From: Melieria omissa
Lineage: Eukaryota; Arthropoda; Insecta; Diptera; Ulidiidae
Length of the DNA stretch: 64,000 bases
Direction of reading: 5' to 3'
NCBI GenBank assembly: GCA_963971225.1
Contig: OZ020267.1
Span: 95,655,648-95,719,647 of the forward strand
The notes under the pieces are model-generated. The model searched no databases and was not told the origin of the DNA. It saw nothing but the letters and a program-made list of their open reading frames with translations. The translations under genes were made by a program, and so were the position numbers. Positions 23,101 through 36,247 of this stretch are shown here, piece after piece. The first letter of the stretch is position 1. Each line of letters starts with the position of its first letter.

Positions 23101-26100
23101 ATTCATCACCATCCGCCACAGTTTGTTTATTTTGTTAGGATTTAGCAGCCCAAAAGGTTTTTTGTGTTTGCTCATGTGGCACTCATAAATCGAGCTTCTT
23201 TTTGAATCCAGTCTTAGTAAAGTGGCTCCTACAATTTCAATTTCGGACCCGACCATTTCATTGCTTTTACAAATATTTTTGATAATTTGCCTGCCAAGGC
23301 GTGATGCATCTATGCAATCAAAATTACCGGAACGAAGAGTATTAGGATGAAAAAGCAGAGTTTTTCAAAATGGAATAAACAGGAAGACAAGAAAGGACGT
23401 GGTGCAACAGAAAAATAAAGGTAAATTAACTAATACAAAGATAGAAAGAAGGGAAAAGCCAAAATGCCCAACCAGAACTAAACAAATGTGATTAAATAAA
23501 CAAAAACTGGAAACCGGAAAAGCAAAAGGCAACGAATGAAAGATCCATGAACTGAAAAGGACAGAAAATGAAATATAGGGAGGAATGGTAAAATAAAGAA
23601 ATTTGAACTATACAAAATATAATAAAAACATTTTAGGATATGCGCATGAAAATATTTATTTATTACAAATATATGTTTTAATTTTTTTAAATTAAACAAT
23701 AAAAAATTTTGTTGGAAGAAATAAAAAGAAAAAAAGAGTCGAAAAAGTAGAGAAAAGATACACAACATGGATGGATAGTAGAGAAAAAAGGCAGTAATTG
23801 AAATAGAAATTAAAATTGGGCTTGCAGGCCAAGACCTGTCGGAGCTAGAAGGATTAGAATGAAAAAGAGATAGTTTTTTATTTATCTCTGTAGCTCTTCC
23901 GCCTTTGCAAGGCGCCGCCTTTGGAATGCAATTGAACTGAAACAAAAGAAACGAAAGAAGTGGATACGTTTAAAATGGCTAAGGAATAAATAAAGGAAAG
24001 AAAAAGAAGTAATACAAATTAACTGAACGAAAACATTTTAAGAAAAAATAAAACTGTAGAAAGGCGATTGATCGAACTGAGAAAGACGAAAATCAAGCAA
24101 CTAAATGAAAATAAAAATATGTGTGAGACAAAGTAGACATTGTCCTTACCTCCAAAGAAATTATTAAAATTTCAAGGTAACACTGCCAAATGGTGTAAGT
24201 GCATTAGAGCAAAATGAAGAGAATTCCAATCGAAGAGCGGCAAAATGCAGGTAATCGACGAGGCTGCGACGAAAGAGAGAAACAAAAAATGTGTTCTGTG
24301 TTATTGCTGGTGTTTTGTAATGAAAAGCGTAACAAAATTTGGGCCAAGTAAACAGTCATAAAATGTTTTCGAAGACAAACTGCGAGCGAGTGCAACGAAG
24401 AGAGTTTAAAAACACTCAGACGAACCATGCGCTCGTCATGCGCCTTAAATTTTTAGTACAATGAGTGAACAGTTTTTCGAAATCGAAATGACGATAATCG
24501 CAGAAGTGTGTGTAGTGATGGTTTGTAAAGGGTTTGTAGTGTACATGAGGACATACAGATTTACGTATACATATACATATGTGTGTAAATGTAAGTGGGT
24601 ATTGGTAAATGTGACAACCAAATGAACACTGATTGGCGGTTGAGGAAGTTAAGTTTTAACAGGAAATCGGTTTTTTTTTTAATAAAAGTAAATATATTAT
24701 ATATTTCTTATATTATAAAATTAAATAAAATATTTTAAATGTTATATAATATTATATTTTAAAATATTATAAAATTATTTTATATAAAATTATTTTATAT
24801 TAAATAGAAGTTATATCTTTTAAAATTATTCAAAACTGTGTTCTGAGGGTTCTGAACCGTTAGAGAGTTAGTCAATTATTATTAAGGGAATCAATTTATA
24901 CTTTGAAGTTTTACAGTTTCATTTAACATTTTGGTGCTATCATCGTTTAATTTTCATTGACTTGACGAGCAGTCAATTTAACTTTTGCACCAAGAAACGC
25001 ATTAACACGCAATGCTCACTCTTACCATAATTTAGTTTTGCTTTTTAATTCAAATGTAATTCCTTCTATTATAACCAAAGGTTCTCTTTAGTTTGTGTCG
25101 CTCTTATTTGTTGGTAGTTGTGCTCTCATTAACCTCAGTTTCAGTCTGTCAAATGCGAATGTTGACAAACTGAGTGTGACAGCACAACAGCAACCAAAAA
25201 ACCCGAATAATAATGAGGAAGAAAATCTTAGGTAAACAAACAACAACACAGCTGCCATACAACTTAATTTTTCTTACACTGCTTTTCGTCTTTGTGGCAT
25301 TTCGTATGGATGGTTTTTGGTTCCTTGACGTGGCTTTTCAACTGCGCTGACAGCTGGTAACTAAGACTAGCAAATTTCTATTTGCGTGCAAAATTGCGAT
25401 GATGAAATTTTACACGGCACAGGCCACATTGTTGTTGTTACTATTTCTGGGAGTTGTGTGAATTTCTGTGATTTATGCAATGCGAGCAATGAAAATTGCA
25501 CAGAGATTTTTATATGTTTGCAACCTTGAAACAGCAGCAAAAAATGAAATGAAAAGCAAACGTAACAGGAAGAAACGAAAGAAAGGCGAAAGCAACGTAA
25601 AAATTAGACCAAAGCCAAAACGAATGAATTTGTTAACACGCGAACATGGATTTTTTTTTGCTTTCGGCAAACAGCAGCGGCCTGCTGACTGCTGCCACTT
25701 GTGGCGTCTCTAATATTTCTTTCCATTTGTTGGTGTTGGTGTGAATTTAACACGAAGCCAGCCCATTGCGTGGTGTTTGCATTTGTTTGAGGTTATGTTA
25801 ATAGGGAATTATTTCAACGCTGGTGTGTGACAGCAGAAATTGTGGCAATCGGCTCTGCCCGACTGCGTGTCATTAATTTAAAACATTTCACACTATGCGC
25901 ACACGCCCACTCGAACGCACCCACAACGAGAATGCGAACGAATGGCCAGACACATACAGACAGACACACAAACAAATTTAACGATTGATTGAACTTGAAG
26001 AACTTTAGTTATGAACTTTTCATTTGTCATTCAGTTTCTTTAGTAAAATGTCTTAGTTCTTGCGTTCATTTGTTTCTTTTTGCAACTACAACAACTACAA

Positions 26101-29100
26101 CAAGAACAACAATTGAAATACAAAGAAATCTCCTATCGAAATCGCAAGTGGCGTTAAGCGTGAAAGCGTCTTGGTTTGCTTCACATACCAACTGCCCACT
26201 TATGCGCCTTCACTCACTCAACACCTCACCTCTTTCATTGCTAAGCGTTCTTCTTCTTCTACAAATATGTATGTATTGTGCGCGTGAGTATCGTTTACAG
26301 CCAGCACACACGTTTTTGTTTTTTCGATCGAAAACGTTTGCTACTTTAACTTTTCGCCTTTGCCGTTTTCTCCGAAAGTTTAAGTTTTTTTTCGTAAATT
26401 TTCTATTTTCCAGTTTTTTGCAGCTGCACTTTTCCGTTTCACAGCACACGTGTCCTTGAAAATTAATTGGAATTTCGCTTGGAAATTTGTTGCAAATTGA
26501 ATTGTGATTGAAATGACGAGCAGACACGCAGCTCAACGAGCAACGTGTCGCCTTCTTTTCGGTTTCTATTTCTCGCAAATTCTCGAATTTCATTTCTGCT
26601 TATAAAACTTTTGAATTTTCGTCGATTTGTTGCCAGGTAAATGAGCGGTTAGTGCGTTGCTGCGTGTTTAGAAATTAGCTGGGAAAGCGGAAAAGTGCAA
26701 AACTAGCCGAGAACGAATTTTCGCTGCGGGTTTCATGGCCAAACGTTCAAACGGTCAATGCCGTTTGTTGTGTTTTTAAACTTCTAGAATACCATTTTAT
26801 ATTCTTAGAAATATTCATTGGAAAAGTGATGAGTTTATTGGTGAGACAATTGATGGGTTGGCTGATTGGTTAGTTGATAGACATCAATTCCTTAACTATT
26901 GTTTCTGAGAAGGAAAACTCGCTGTTCGGATTGATGGCTTCTGTTTGGGTTTTAATAAAATTATTAAAAATTATATTTAAAATTTTACACAGTTGTTATT
27001 GTGAAAATGTCAACAACACCAGCTACAATATATATAAAAAATACTATATTGCTGGTAACTTGGCACATTTGGCTTTGCAATAATGCAACATTGGCGCAAA
27101 AGTGACAGTGCCGTTGTGGTTTTTGTTGTTGCTTGAGTGCAAGGGGAAATTTAAATGTGCATAATTAATTCATGGTGCAGGCATACATTTTTGCATTTTA
27201 CTTACATATAGATGCTCGCTATTGTTATGCTTGTTGTTGTTGTTGCAATTCGTTTGGCGTCAACAGAGCAAAAAGTAGTAAACAACATACATGTTAACAA
27301 CGACAGGTACTACAAGAACAACAACAACAAACACTATGGCAATAAAGTAACAATAATTGCAAAAGAAAAAAACACAACAACATCAAGCAATAACAACAAC
27401 ATGAACAGCAATAGAAAACTTGCAGAACAGCAACGAAAGCAAAGAAAATGCACAAAATAAAACGCAACAACAAGAACAAATATGTATTACTACAACAAAT
27501 ACATGTCACAACAATGTATGAAGTGCAACAAAAGCCGCAACATTAGCACTTCATACGTTCCGAATGCAAACGTTCGCTGGTAAAAGTACAGTCAGTGTAA
27601 GAAGTATGTGGAAATGTTGAATGAAAAAACTAATAATTTATAAATAATAATTATTTTAATAAAAGAGTTAATCAGAGTAAAAAGAGTTTAGAAAATATCT
27701 AAATCCTAAATAATTGTAAATGAAATCGTTCGGGACGTGTACAACAATTTTCGAGACAACAGTTTCAACGAAATTAAGTGTATAACATAGTGCGACAAAA
27801 ATCAATAATTTTTTAAAGACTAAGGACCAAATGTAGTAAAACTGCGTTTCTTGTTCTTCTTTCTGACGTCAGGATTCTTTTTTAAAGGATTTTGAAATTT
27901 CAAGGACATGTTTAATTCAAACAATTATTTAAAAAATTGAGCACATTGTAGAATAACAATATGGGTATCAAATGAAAGAGAAAAATCCTTAGATTCTTAG
28001 AAAATGTTATGAAATGTTATGAAAATGTTTTGGTGCCCTGAGGGTCTATTGTGATGCCCAAAGAAGATGAAAAATTCTTTGTTGCAGTGAATGAATTGAA
28101 CGATTTGACTGATTGGTAGAACAATTGTCAGACCTAAATCCACAAGAGATCCACTTATCAATTAGCAGAGACATATTCTTTGAAGTGTTAGACATTAGCA
28201 AGGAATACGTCTGTCTCCTTGCCAGTAATTTAGGTGAGATTCTATAAGCATAGACAATGTCAGGTTAAGTATCTGAAAGGTTTGAAAAGTGTCCAACAAG
28301 ACCTGTAGTCTGGTTATGGTCTAAGAATGGTCACAGAGCGCATGAGATATGAGATTATAACCAAGTTTTAGACCCATTTTAATCGATTTTGACGAAGCCA
28401 GATCGAGTTTACTGATATCGCAACTTGATAGTTAATATGGAAATGCCACTCAGTAACCCAATGCGGTGTTGCCAACTTACAGCGAAAAAGGCCATTGTTG
28501 CATATTTTGCAGACGCCTTGTAAATGAAACTTTCCATAAAATATTCGCACAGACTGTAGACAAATGTGCATAGCGTCTGTTCGTGACACGCACTTTGACG
28601 ATTATTAATATGTGTGCATGTGTGCGCCACTTGCAATGCGGACTTGTAATAAAATATCCCATTACACGCCGCTGCATCCGTTTGTGTATGCTTCCGGCTT
28701 TGTTTTGCACGCGTCACACAGTACAACACTTTCATGTCGATGCGTATGCAAGCAACTATGTTGTAGTTGTTGTTGTTGTTCTCGTTGGCCATGTGCGTGC
28801 ATTCGCTGCATTTGTATGCGTTTCCTTTACATGCTTTGTTTTTCACTATGCTTTGACTATTTGTTGTTGTTGCTTTCTATTGTTGTTGTCACACACGTAC
28901 TGTGTTGTTGCTGCGTTTTATTGAATTTGTCATGCTTTCGACTTTTGTTGGCTTTTTTGAATGTGACGTTAGTGTAGTTCAAATCGTTGTTGTTGTTGTG
29001 TTGTTGTTTTTGTTATGTTCACTGATGTTGCTGCTTTTATTTGTTGTTGTTTTTAATTGTTATTGCCAACAACCTTTTCACTGTTATAAATTATGTTCAT

Positions 29101-29620
29101 ATAATTGTTTGTTGTGTTTTTTTTTATTGTTGAATTGATGACAATAAAATAATTTTTTTTTTTTTTTTTTGGATGTTGTTACTACTGTTAGCACGCCTGT
29201 GCCACCAACAAAACTTGTGATTCTTCGTTTGTTTCTTCGACCAAAGTGTTTTAGCAGCTTTTCAATACGTTTGAACATTTACGGCCGACAGAATGTGTAA
29301 TCAGCATTGTTGCTGGAAATGATTCAACTAAATTACATCAGTCTGCCTTTTTGTAATCTGATGATCTATTTGGCTTACTAAAACTTTCCTATGAAGGACA
29401 AAGAAGACAGAAAGAAAGAAAGAAGACAGACAGATGCAATTCTGTTGTATCCTTTTTCAACAGTGATACTGGCAAAGAGCAGACTAAAGTTCCTAAAGTC
29501 TTCGTCTTACACTGGCTTAGTCGAGCTTTCAGCTTTTATTTTTATTTATTGATTCAAAAACGTAGTTAAATTGGACCAAAATGTGTTGAGATTTAAACAA
29601 ATAAATATTGAAATGGTCAC
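20106..29620. other. Non-coding intergenic or intronic DNA
   Basis: Mostly host-type DNA: CAA/TTG repeats (for example 27230-27480 and 28770-29090), an A/T tract (24670-24830), a poly(T) run (about 29150-29170) and GA-rich stretches. Long T-rich minus-strand frames (23478-23945) look random. The only coding-like segment is 23044-23345 on the minus strand. A GTATACTTTCAGGC motif is at 20897-20910. Confidence 0.5.
23044..23345 (-). pseudogene. Coding-like fragment, unidentified
   Basis: On the minus strand an open frame of about 95 codons runs from about 23340 to TGA at 23044, without an initiator ATG at its start. Its composition is balanced and protein-like (ASRLGRQIIKNICKSNEMVG; GATLLRLDSKRSSIYECHMS; FGLLNPNKINKLWRMVMND), unlike neighbouring low-complexity frames. 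I do not recognise the family. It could be a fragment of a transposon protein, a processed pseudogene or an isolated exon on the minus strand. Confidence 0.35.
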
Positions 29621-29627
29621 CTTGCTG

Positions 29628-29699
29628 GCCTCGATAGTTCAGCGGGAAGCGCGCTGACATCTCATACCAGAGACCCTTGGTTCGATTCCTAGTTCGGGC
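29628..29699 (+). tRNA. tRNA-Met(CAT)-like sequence, pseudogene or SINE head
   Basis: 72 bases begin GCCTCGATAGTTCAGCGGG and contain an A-box-like segment (29634-29645), a CTCATAC loop with CAT at 29663-29665, and a perfect B box, GGTTCGATTCC, at 29679-29689. The acceptor arms pair at 6 of 7 positions counting G-T. The D and anticodon stems are imperfect, and no CCA or T-run terminator follows. It resembles a decayed elongator tRNA-Met. The unrelated sequence following it to about 29865 could be the body of a tRNA-derived SINE, cut by the Transib insertion. Confidence 0.5.
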
Positions 29700-29865
29700 T
29701 GTTAAAACACTCGCTTACTTCTATCGCTATCCACATAAAGCAGCTGAGAATTTAAAGAATTGCACAAGTGCGCTCTTGGAGGACGGTGACAAGCCTCCAA
29801 AAGTGAAAGGAAAATTGCCAAAAACCGCCGTTAAACTGTAAGTCCTCTCCACCCTTCCCCCATCC

Positions 29866-31721
29866 CACAGTGTTTCGTCTAGAACAAGCTAGCTGGACAA
29901 AAACGACATCTTTATTTTTTGATTTTTCTGTTATATAGTCAATATAAATATTCATACATTAGGATCTATGTGAAAATAACACATCGGCACCTTTTATATA
30001 GTGAGAAATATCGCCGAATATATCGGATAACCGAAAATTTTAATAATTCCTTTGCATAGTTGGTCTGAAGTGTTTTATATAAATAAGTTCCTGTCAAAAG
30101 TCGGTGGCATTTTTCTTTATTAGGGAATCTGAGCTTAAGGGTGAGTAGTATTTTTGCAATATCTTGTATTAGCAATTAAGCTATATTTAATAGTTGTACG
30201 TGCCATGATTAAGAAGGAAAGCAATTTTTCCCCAAAATTTTTAACTTCAAAGGTGAAAAGTTAAGATGTCTCCTCATGTCACCTCTGCAATTTTTATATA
30301 TATTCTTCTCATAAGTGCCTACTAAAAGATGAAACAAAAAACCATTGCGAATTTTTTGCACATCTATTTTATTTTATTTTTTATAGATACATATGTTTAC
30401 AAGCATAACAAAATTTATGTTTTTTGAAATTTGGTTGGAACACTCAAGTGAAACGAGAAACGAAGAGATACGGAACACATTTTATCAGTGGTGACACTGA
30501 TGAATTTTCATTAAATCTCTTGCAATTGCGGGATGATGAAGGTAATATTGTTTGGCAGAATCCTCCACCGTTTTCTACCAGGTTTTGTCATCCTATAAAG
30601 TTTATTTTTTCCAAAGATTTTATTGTTTCTGAAACGAACAAAGTTTTGGAAGAGATAAGCTTTATAGTACAAAGAGCATGCTGGAAGAATTTGAAGTTTA
30701 TTTCCAACATAATATGCTTCTAACCATGATTGGGAAAGTTTGTAATGCTTTGATCGAAATGTCTTCTACTCGAAGTAAATCCAAAAATAATGAATGACGA
30801 GACACAGGAGCTTGTACCCAACCGAGAAAATCTGGGTTTTGGTTTATCCACACTGCAGGCTTGGATTAGGTGTTTTGAATGTCTGCTTCACATTAGCTAC
30901 CGTCTTTATATAAAAAAGTGGCAGCTTGAGGACGTTGATGCCTACTAGTGTTAATGAACCAATTGGTACCCCTGCTGTATCTAGTTTTCATGGTTCTGTG
31001 ACTCATAGTAATGACTAATTGATAAATGATTCATCCGATAACAGTGATGATAATGTCTGAGAGAATTATGAAAACTGTCCGTAGGTAATAAACTGACAAG
31101 AACTTTCTGTTGTGCTAAGACTAGATGTTAAAAAGTTTAATCTAAAACTGCTTGAACTTTACTTTTAGCGTTTTATTCACATCAATTTGCTCTGGATAAC
31201 AAGCAGCTTTTGCCTTTGTAATACTATTATTTGCCGGAAATACCTTATGACCAGTTTGGACCCCACTTCCGAGTCCTTTTGAATGCATGACTAGTCGATT
31301 GGCTATCTACATAGTATACTAAAGCTTCTTCACTACTCAAACATCTAGCACTTTGTTTCAAATTTTTTTTCGTTCAGAGATTCTTGAGTTTCACTTTTCG
31401 CAGTTTTGATAACACTTGCTGAATTTCTCCAGTGGACAACCGTACAGATATCTACGCAGCATAAATCAACTTATCAGTATATCTGGTATGTTTTAGGTCA
31501 TCTATTTTTCTCCGTTTAGTCCTCAGACCGGAACTATTAAATTCCTTAATATATATATGCATATATATGTATATGTACATACATTCCTATATGTATATAG
31601 TTATCAAAAAACCATATAAAACTAAAAAAATATATGTATCTGAAATAATAAGCCGCATATGAAACGAAAAATCCTGAAAAATATTTTTGTCCAGCTAGCT
31701 TGTTCTACACGAAACACTGTG
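29866..31721 (+). mobile_element. Transib DNA transposon, structurally complete but decayed, 1856 bp
   Basis: 38 bp terminal inverted repeats (29866-29903 and 31684-31721, one mismatch) begin with CACAGTG. A 5 bp target duplication, CATCC, is at 29861-29865 and 31722-31726. Transib elements have CAC-starting ends and 5 bp duplications, and their transposase is related to the RAG1 core. The interior keeps recognisable Transib transposase segments on the + strand (30424-30920), broken by stops and frame changes. It is inactive as read, but its ends could in principle be cut in trans. Confidence 0.85.
30424..30960 (+). pseudogene. Decayed Transib transposase
   Basis: A first open segment (30424-30723) contains GNIVWQNPPPFSTRFCHPIK. 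After a stop and frame change comes TMIGKVCNALIEMSSTRS (about 30726-30775), close to the conserved TMIDGKVCNAL block of Transib transposases. Another segment reads LGFGLSTLQAWIRCFECLL and HISYRLYIKKWQ (about 30830-30920), a further family block. Stops occur within and between segments. The catalytic acidic residues cannot be placed with confidence. Confidence 0.75.
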
Positions 31722-31726
31722 CATCC

Positions 31727-33780
31727 GTTTGAAATGAGTGTTGTCATACATGTTGTGGTATCACAACGGGCCCAAAAGTGGCAGCCACTACAACCTTCCT
31801 ACTTACCTACCAAGTTGATTCTTGGTAAGGCGTCCTGTAATTTTGTAGCCTATTTGAATTGATAGAAGGTGATCGGTATAACACTTGGAGATGTCAAAGT
31901 CAGATTTGATTTAAATACATTTTTTCTTTCTACTTTTATCTCTCTCTCTTTCAATCAATGAGTTCTTCTTTTAACTCACTAACTTCAAATGGATATTTTT
32001 GGCCCCTACACAGTTAAATAGGACTTTATTATTTCTGGTTAGTTTCGCTCAGCAAACAGCTTCACTGCGCCTAAAAGTATACCAAAAGTGCTTTAGTAAA
32101 TTTCTCACGCTCGTCACAGCAGTACAACCGACTTCGCCATGACTTGCTTAGGCTTTGAACTACAAAATATTGAAGCGTAGACTGTACGCTGTCCTTTGCG
32201 CCCCCTTGCCGCCCTTACCGGACAAACTGCCAGCGACAATGTTGAAGCGTGTGTTTGTTGATTTGTTGAGCTCTTTGAAAAACAAAATGTTACCAACCAA
32301 CAATACCAACAGCAACAAAATTACCGCTACAACCGACCAAGTCGACCAAACATGTAGCACAAAAAAAGCTGACATTCTTTGTTGACATGCTGATGAAGTT
32401 GGTGAATGCCTTTTTGTTGGCGTTGTTTTTGTAGTTGGTTTTGGGCTGCCTTCTTTTGCCGAAAATTTGTTTGTTTAGCACACAAATTCAGTGAGTTTTT
32501 TAGTACAAAAAAAGTTATGCCTGCTGGTGGCCAGAGCGACGGAAAATTGCGGAGAGTGTATGGCGGTTGGCCAAAGTCTGCCGCTGGCATAGGGGCCAAA
32601 GACAAATAAATGCCGAATAAAAAACAAAATACTTGTCGACTGCCGAACGAAGGCGAATGTGTTGGCCAAAGGGACGAGACGGGACGGGAAAGACGTCGAA
32701 AAGTTGTATTGGTCTTTGTGTCGCTTTGGACTGCTGTCGGCCGTGTACAACAAAGCGTTGCGTCGTCAGTGGGTTTTTGTGCAGCTGACCGCAACAGAAG
32801 TGGCGCGCTTGGTTGTTGTCTTTCTTGCTGCTGTTTTTGCTACTAAAGTTGTTGCTGTTGCTTTTGTGCTAACCAGTAGTTGTTGGCTTTTATGTTGAGC
32901 AGAGTGTTGTTTTTGTTATTCTAATTTGTGCGGCGCAGTGAAATTGTCAGGGCAAAGGACAAGCGGCAAACCAATGAAGTTGTTACCGCTCGGTGTGGGT
33001 GTCACTCGCTGACAGCTGGAGCGGGCAGGTGCAAAAGTTTTTTAAGGCAAGTAAAAGGCTGACTGACAGTTAGGGGCACTGCGTGGACAGGCAAAGGCGA
33101 CGACAACAACTGTGTTAAAGTGCAGAAAAGTGAAATAATTCGAGGTTAACTGGTGTAAAAAGCGGGTCACAGTCCAGTGGCGACGCGGTGGGTGGCAGTT
33201 GTGGTAGGTTGAAGTTCAAAATCAAAATAAACACAGCTTAGAGCAATGGCGGCTTATGGCGTTAAACACAACAAATGCAGTCAAATGAGCGAAGAGTTGA
33301 CTAAGGTGGCAACGTGAAATTGGTTGACGTCAAGTGTCAAAGCGCACTTGTCGACGTTGTACAGAAAACAAAAAAAATTGCATTTACTGCTGTTGGCTGT
33401 TGTTATTTTGGCAAAATATCAGATATTTTTTTATTTTTTATTGTTGTTATTTAATTTTCTTGGGAAGAAGTTGGTAGTCGTAGTCGTTGGTAGTTTGGCA
33501 GCGTAAGACTAAAAAATATTGCTTAACAAGTTATGTTGTCGTTTACTGCTTCCTCAAAGCTTTTATGTTTATTTGTGCGAAAATGTAAAATTTCTTAATC
33601 AATTTTTGTGTTTGTATAGTGCCTAATATTTGTTCTTTGTTGTTATTTGATTGTGTTTAGAATTTTTTTATATTATACTTCATGTATTATGGCAGAAAAA
33701 TTCAGACTACATTGGGTCGTATGAGTGATGTAAAATTAATATTTATAATATTTATTTATTTATAATTAAGTCAAGAGACT
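31727..33780. other. Non-coding
   Basis: Host-type sequence. Open frames on both strands around 32110-32900 reflect CAA/TTG-rich composition, with no recognisable domain. A GCCTAAAAGTATAC motif is at 32069-32082. Confidence 0.5.
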
Positions 33781-34320
33781 GCTTTAGCTGCTTAGACACA
33801 TTAGCAAGAAGCTCAAGTCAGAACATAGGAGCATTGCGCGTAACTACGAGGCTGACGAGATCATTAGATAGGGCACGCACCTTGACAGCATCCGCCATCG
33901 CTCGCAACATCAACGTACCCCCTTGCGTCTGTAGTATTGCTCAACATTAGGCTCACCAATCAACTGCTGCATCTCGGCCGTAATTCTATCAGCACCACAC
34001 ACACGGGTCATTGCTTGATTGATGGGTAAGTGGAATTTTAGGAGTGCAACATAACGTTCGATACCGAGAATGCGGTTCATCAGCTGAGGAATTGACCGTT
34101 CTTTACCTCAATGCCAATGCCCTTTCCTTGTCTTGAAGTAGGCAAAACGTCTCTTAAGTTTCACTGTTCTTTACAGGTTTGATCGAGCTATCTTTATGGT
34201 ACATCAGAGGCATAGCCGGATTCATAATGGAATCCTCGTAATTTCCACCGAGGTAACGGTGAAGTTACCGTTAAGAAGGCTGTCACTCCAAACTAACCTA
34301 GCCGAACTTAACCTAACCTC
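33781..34320 (+). pseudogene. Degenerate 3' remnant of a non-LTR retrotransposon (RNase H end)
   Basis: Near 33823-33895 the + strand reads SEHRSIARNYEADEIIR, then a stop, then GTHLDSI. This aligns by eye with the GH..I.GN..ADELAR.GT end of the RNase H domain of I/Jockey/R1-type elements. What follows is heavily mutated, and the segment ends in CTAACCT/TTAACCTAACCT-like sequence common at 3' ends of such fly elements. The call rests on one motif. Confidence 0.45.
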
Positions 34321-36005
34321 ACTCAGCTAATGGACCGAATGGGAGTCATACAAGTTTCGAATGGTAATTACAAGAAACAATAAAACTTAACCATACAAAC
34401 AGATTGACAGCCTGAATTGATTGAAGCCGAAAAGGGAAACAAGACGAAAAAGAAGTGGCTTTTAGTAGTCTTTAGTTGCAATATTATGTTTTCTCCAGGG
34501 ATGTTGTAAAGTGCCGATCAATCATTTCTTTTCTCACGTTTTCAAACTTTTCGTAAGTCATATTGCTTCAACAAGACTCTGCTCCGCCTCACAAAGCTAA
34601 ATAGAAACAATGAATGCTTCGTAAAAAGTACTAGAAGTAGAAAATATATGAGAAATTTAAAATCAACTTCATCAAATTAAGTAAGTAATACAAGACATTT
34701 CTAAAAACTCTATTTTGCATTGCAAGCATTGAAACATTTGTTTAAATCCACATCTACATATGTATGTAACATATGTGTGCAGCAACCAAGAGCGACGAGA
34801 ACACTCAGTGTTGGTTTAAAATCGCTGCCCACTCACCGCTAAGTCTCCCCTTTTTAATTTACTTAGTGCGCCCAAAAGTAGGCAAGAGGGCAAGCAACAA
34901 CAAAAAGGAGTTAGAATGGCAGAATGTGTACACAGCAACCAAGTTAATTTATATAAAAATAATAGGTATAAGCAAATTTTCAGGCTCGGCGCATAAATAA
35001 AATATTTGCACAACCCAGGCACAAGTTCTATGTGTGTGTGTGTGTGAGTGAGTGCAGCCAAAGCTCAGGAAATGGGCATTTTTGCATACGTTACTCGCCT
35101 GGTGTGTCGGGGCTAAGCAACGGATGTTGCAAGTTTTTGGCTTGTTGGCTGCTTGTTGCATGTGTGTGTGTGTGAGAGTTTTGTTATGTTTTTTCTCCAA
35201 GTTTTGTTATTTTTTGTAATTTTTGTTATATGTACATTTATTTTGTGTGCAAGGTTTCGAGTTGTTCGCCAGCACGGTTGCAGCAGGCAATTTTTGCTTT
35301 TTAGTCATAGGAGAATTTCTGCCAAAGCCTGTTCTACATTCTTTTTGTGCCGCTCTAACTAGCAAACTTTTGCAACGGGTGTGCACCAAAGCGCTCATGC
35401 ATGCGGCCGTATATATTTTTTGATGCAATTTTTTTCCCAAACGCTAAGAATAATAACAACAACACAGCTGTGGCAACGGTAAAGAGTTGGGCGTTCTTGT
35501 ATGACTGGAGAAAAAAGAGCAACTTTCGGTAGGGAAATATGTTGCCCACAAGTAGAAATTATTGTTGTTGTTGTAATTATTTTAATAAAAATAAATTTTA
35601 ATTTTTTATTTTTTTGGTTAAGTGTTCTTGGTTGCGGCGCATGCCGAATGTACATAATGGATTTCGTTTGGCGGTGAGGCGCCCGCAAGTAAGCAACAAA
35701 ATGGAGAATACAAAATGCGAAAGTGCCGCCGGACTTTGGAAAATCGTGTGGAAATAGAGCTAAGTTTTGTGTGGAGCCGCACTGGTAGAGAATTGTAAAT
35801 ATGTTGCAAGTTGAAGGGAAGGAAGTGCGGGCAGGGAGAGTAAGTGAAATGGTGCTAGGAACAGGATTAGGTGAAATGAGAATGGATTGCAGACGGAGTT
35901 GGTAAGAAGGACTAATTTAAAGAAGAGGAAAAGTATGAAAGCAAAGTGAGACAATGGTTATAGGTGAAGTGTGGTAGAACAATTAGGATTTAGAAAAAGA
36001 AAATA
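34321..36005. other. Non-coding
   Basis: GT/CA-rich host DNA with a (GT)n run near 35030-35047. Open frames on both strands have no domain signature. Confidence 0.5.
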
Positions 36006-36007
36006 TG

Positions 36008-36247
36008 AGGAGAGGAGAGGAGAGGAGAGAGGAGAGAGGAGAGAGGAGAGAGGAGAGAGGAGAGAGGAGAGAGGAGAGAGGAGAGAGGAGAGAGGAGAGT
36101 GGAGAGTGGAGAGTGGAGAGTGGAGAGTGGAGAGTGGAGAGTGGAGAGTGGAGAGTGGAGAGTGGAGAGTGGAGAGTGGAGAGTGGAGAGTGGAGAGTGG
36201 AGAGTGGAGAGTGGAGAGTGGAGAGTGGAGAGTGGAGAGAGGAGAGA
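36008..36247 (+). repeat. GA-rich satellite, heptamer block (GGAGAGA then 20 copies of GGAGAGT)
   Basis: A few GGAGA units pass into about ten GGAGAGA heptamers, then 20 perfect GGAGAGT heptamers (36094-36233), then two GGAGAGA. The + strand is purine-only apart from the T of each GGAGAGT. Confidence 0.95.
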
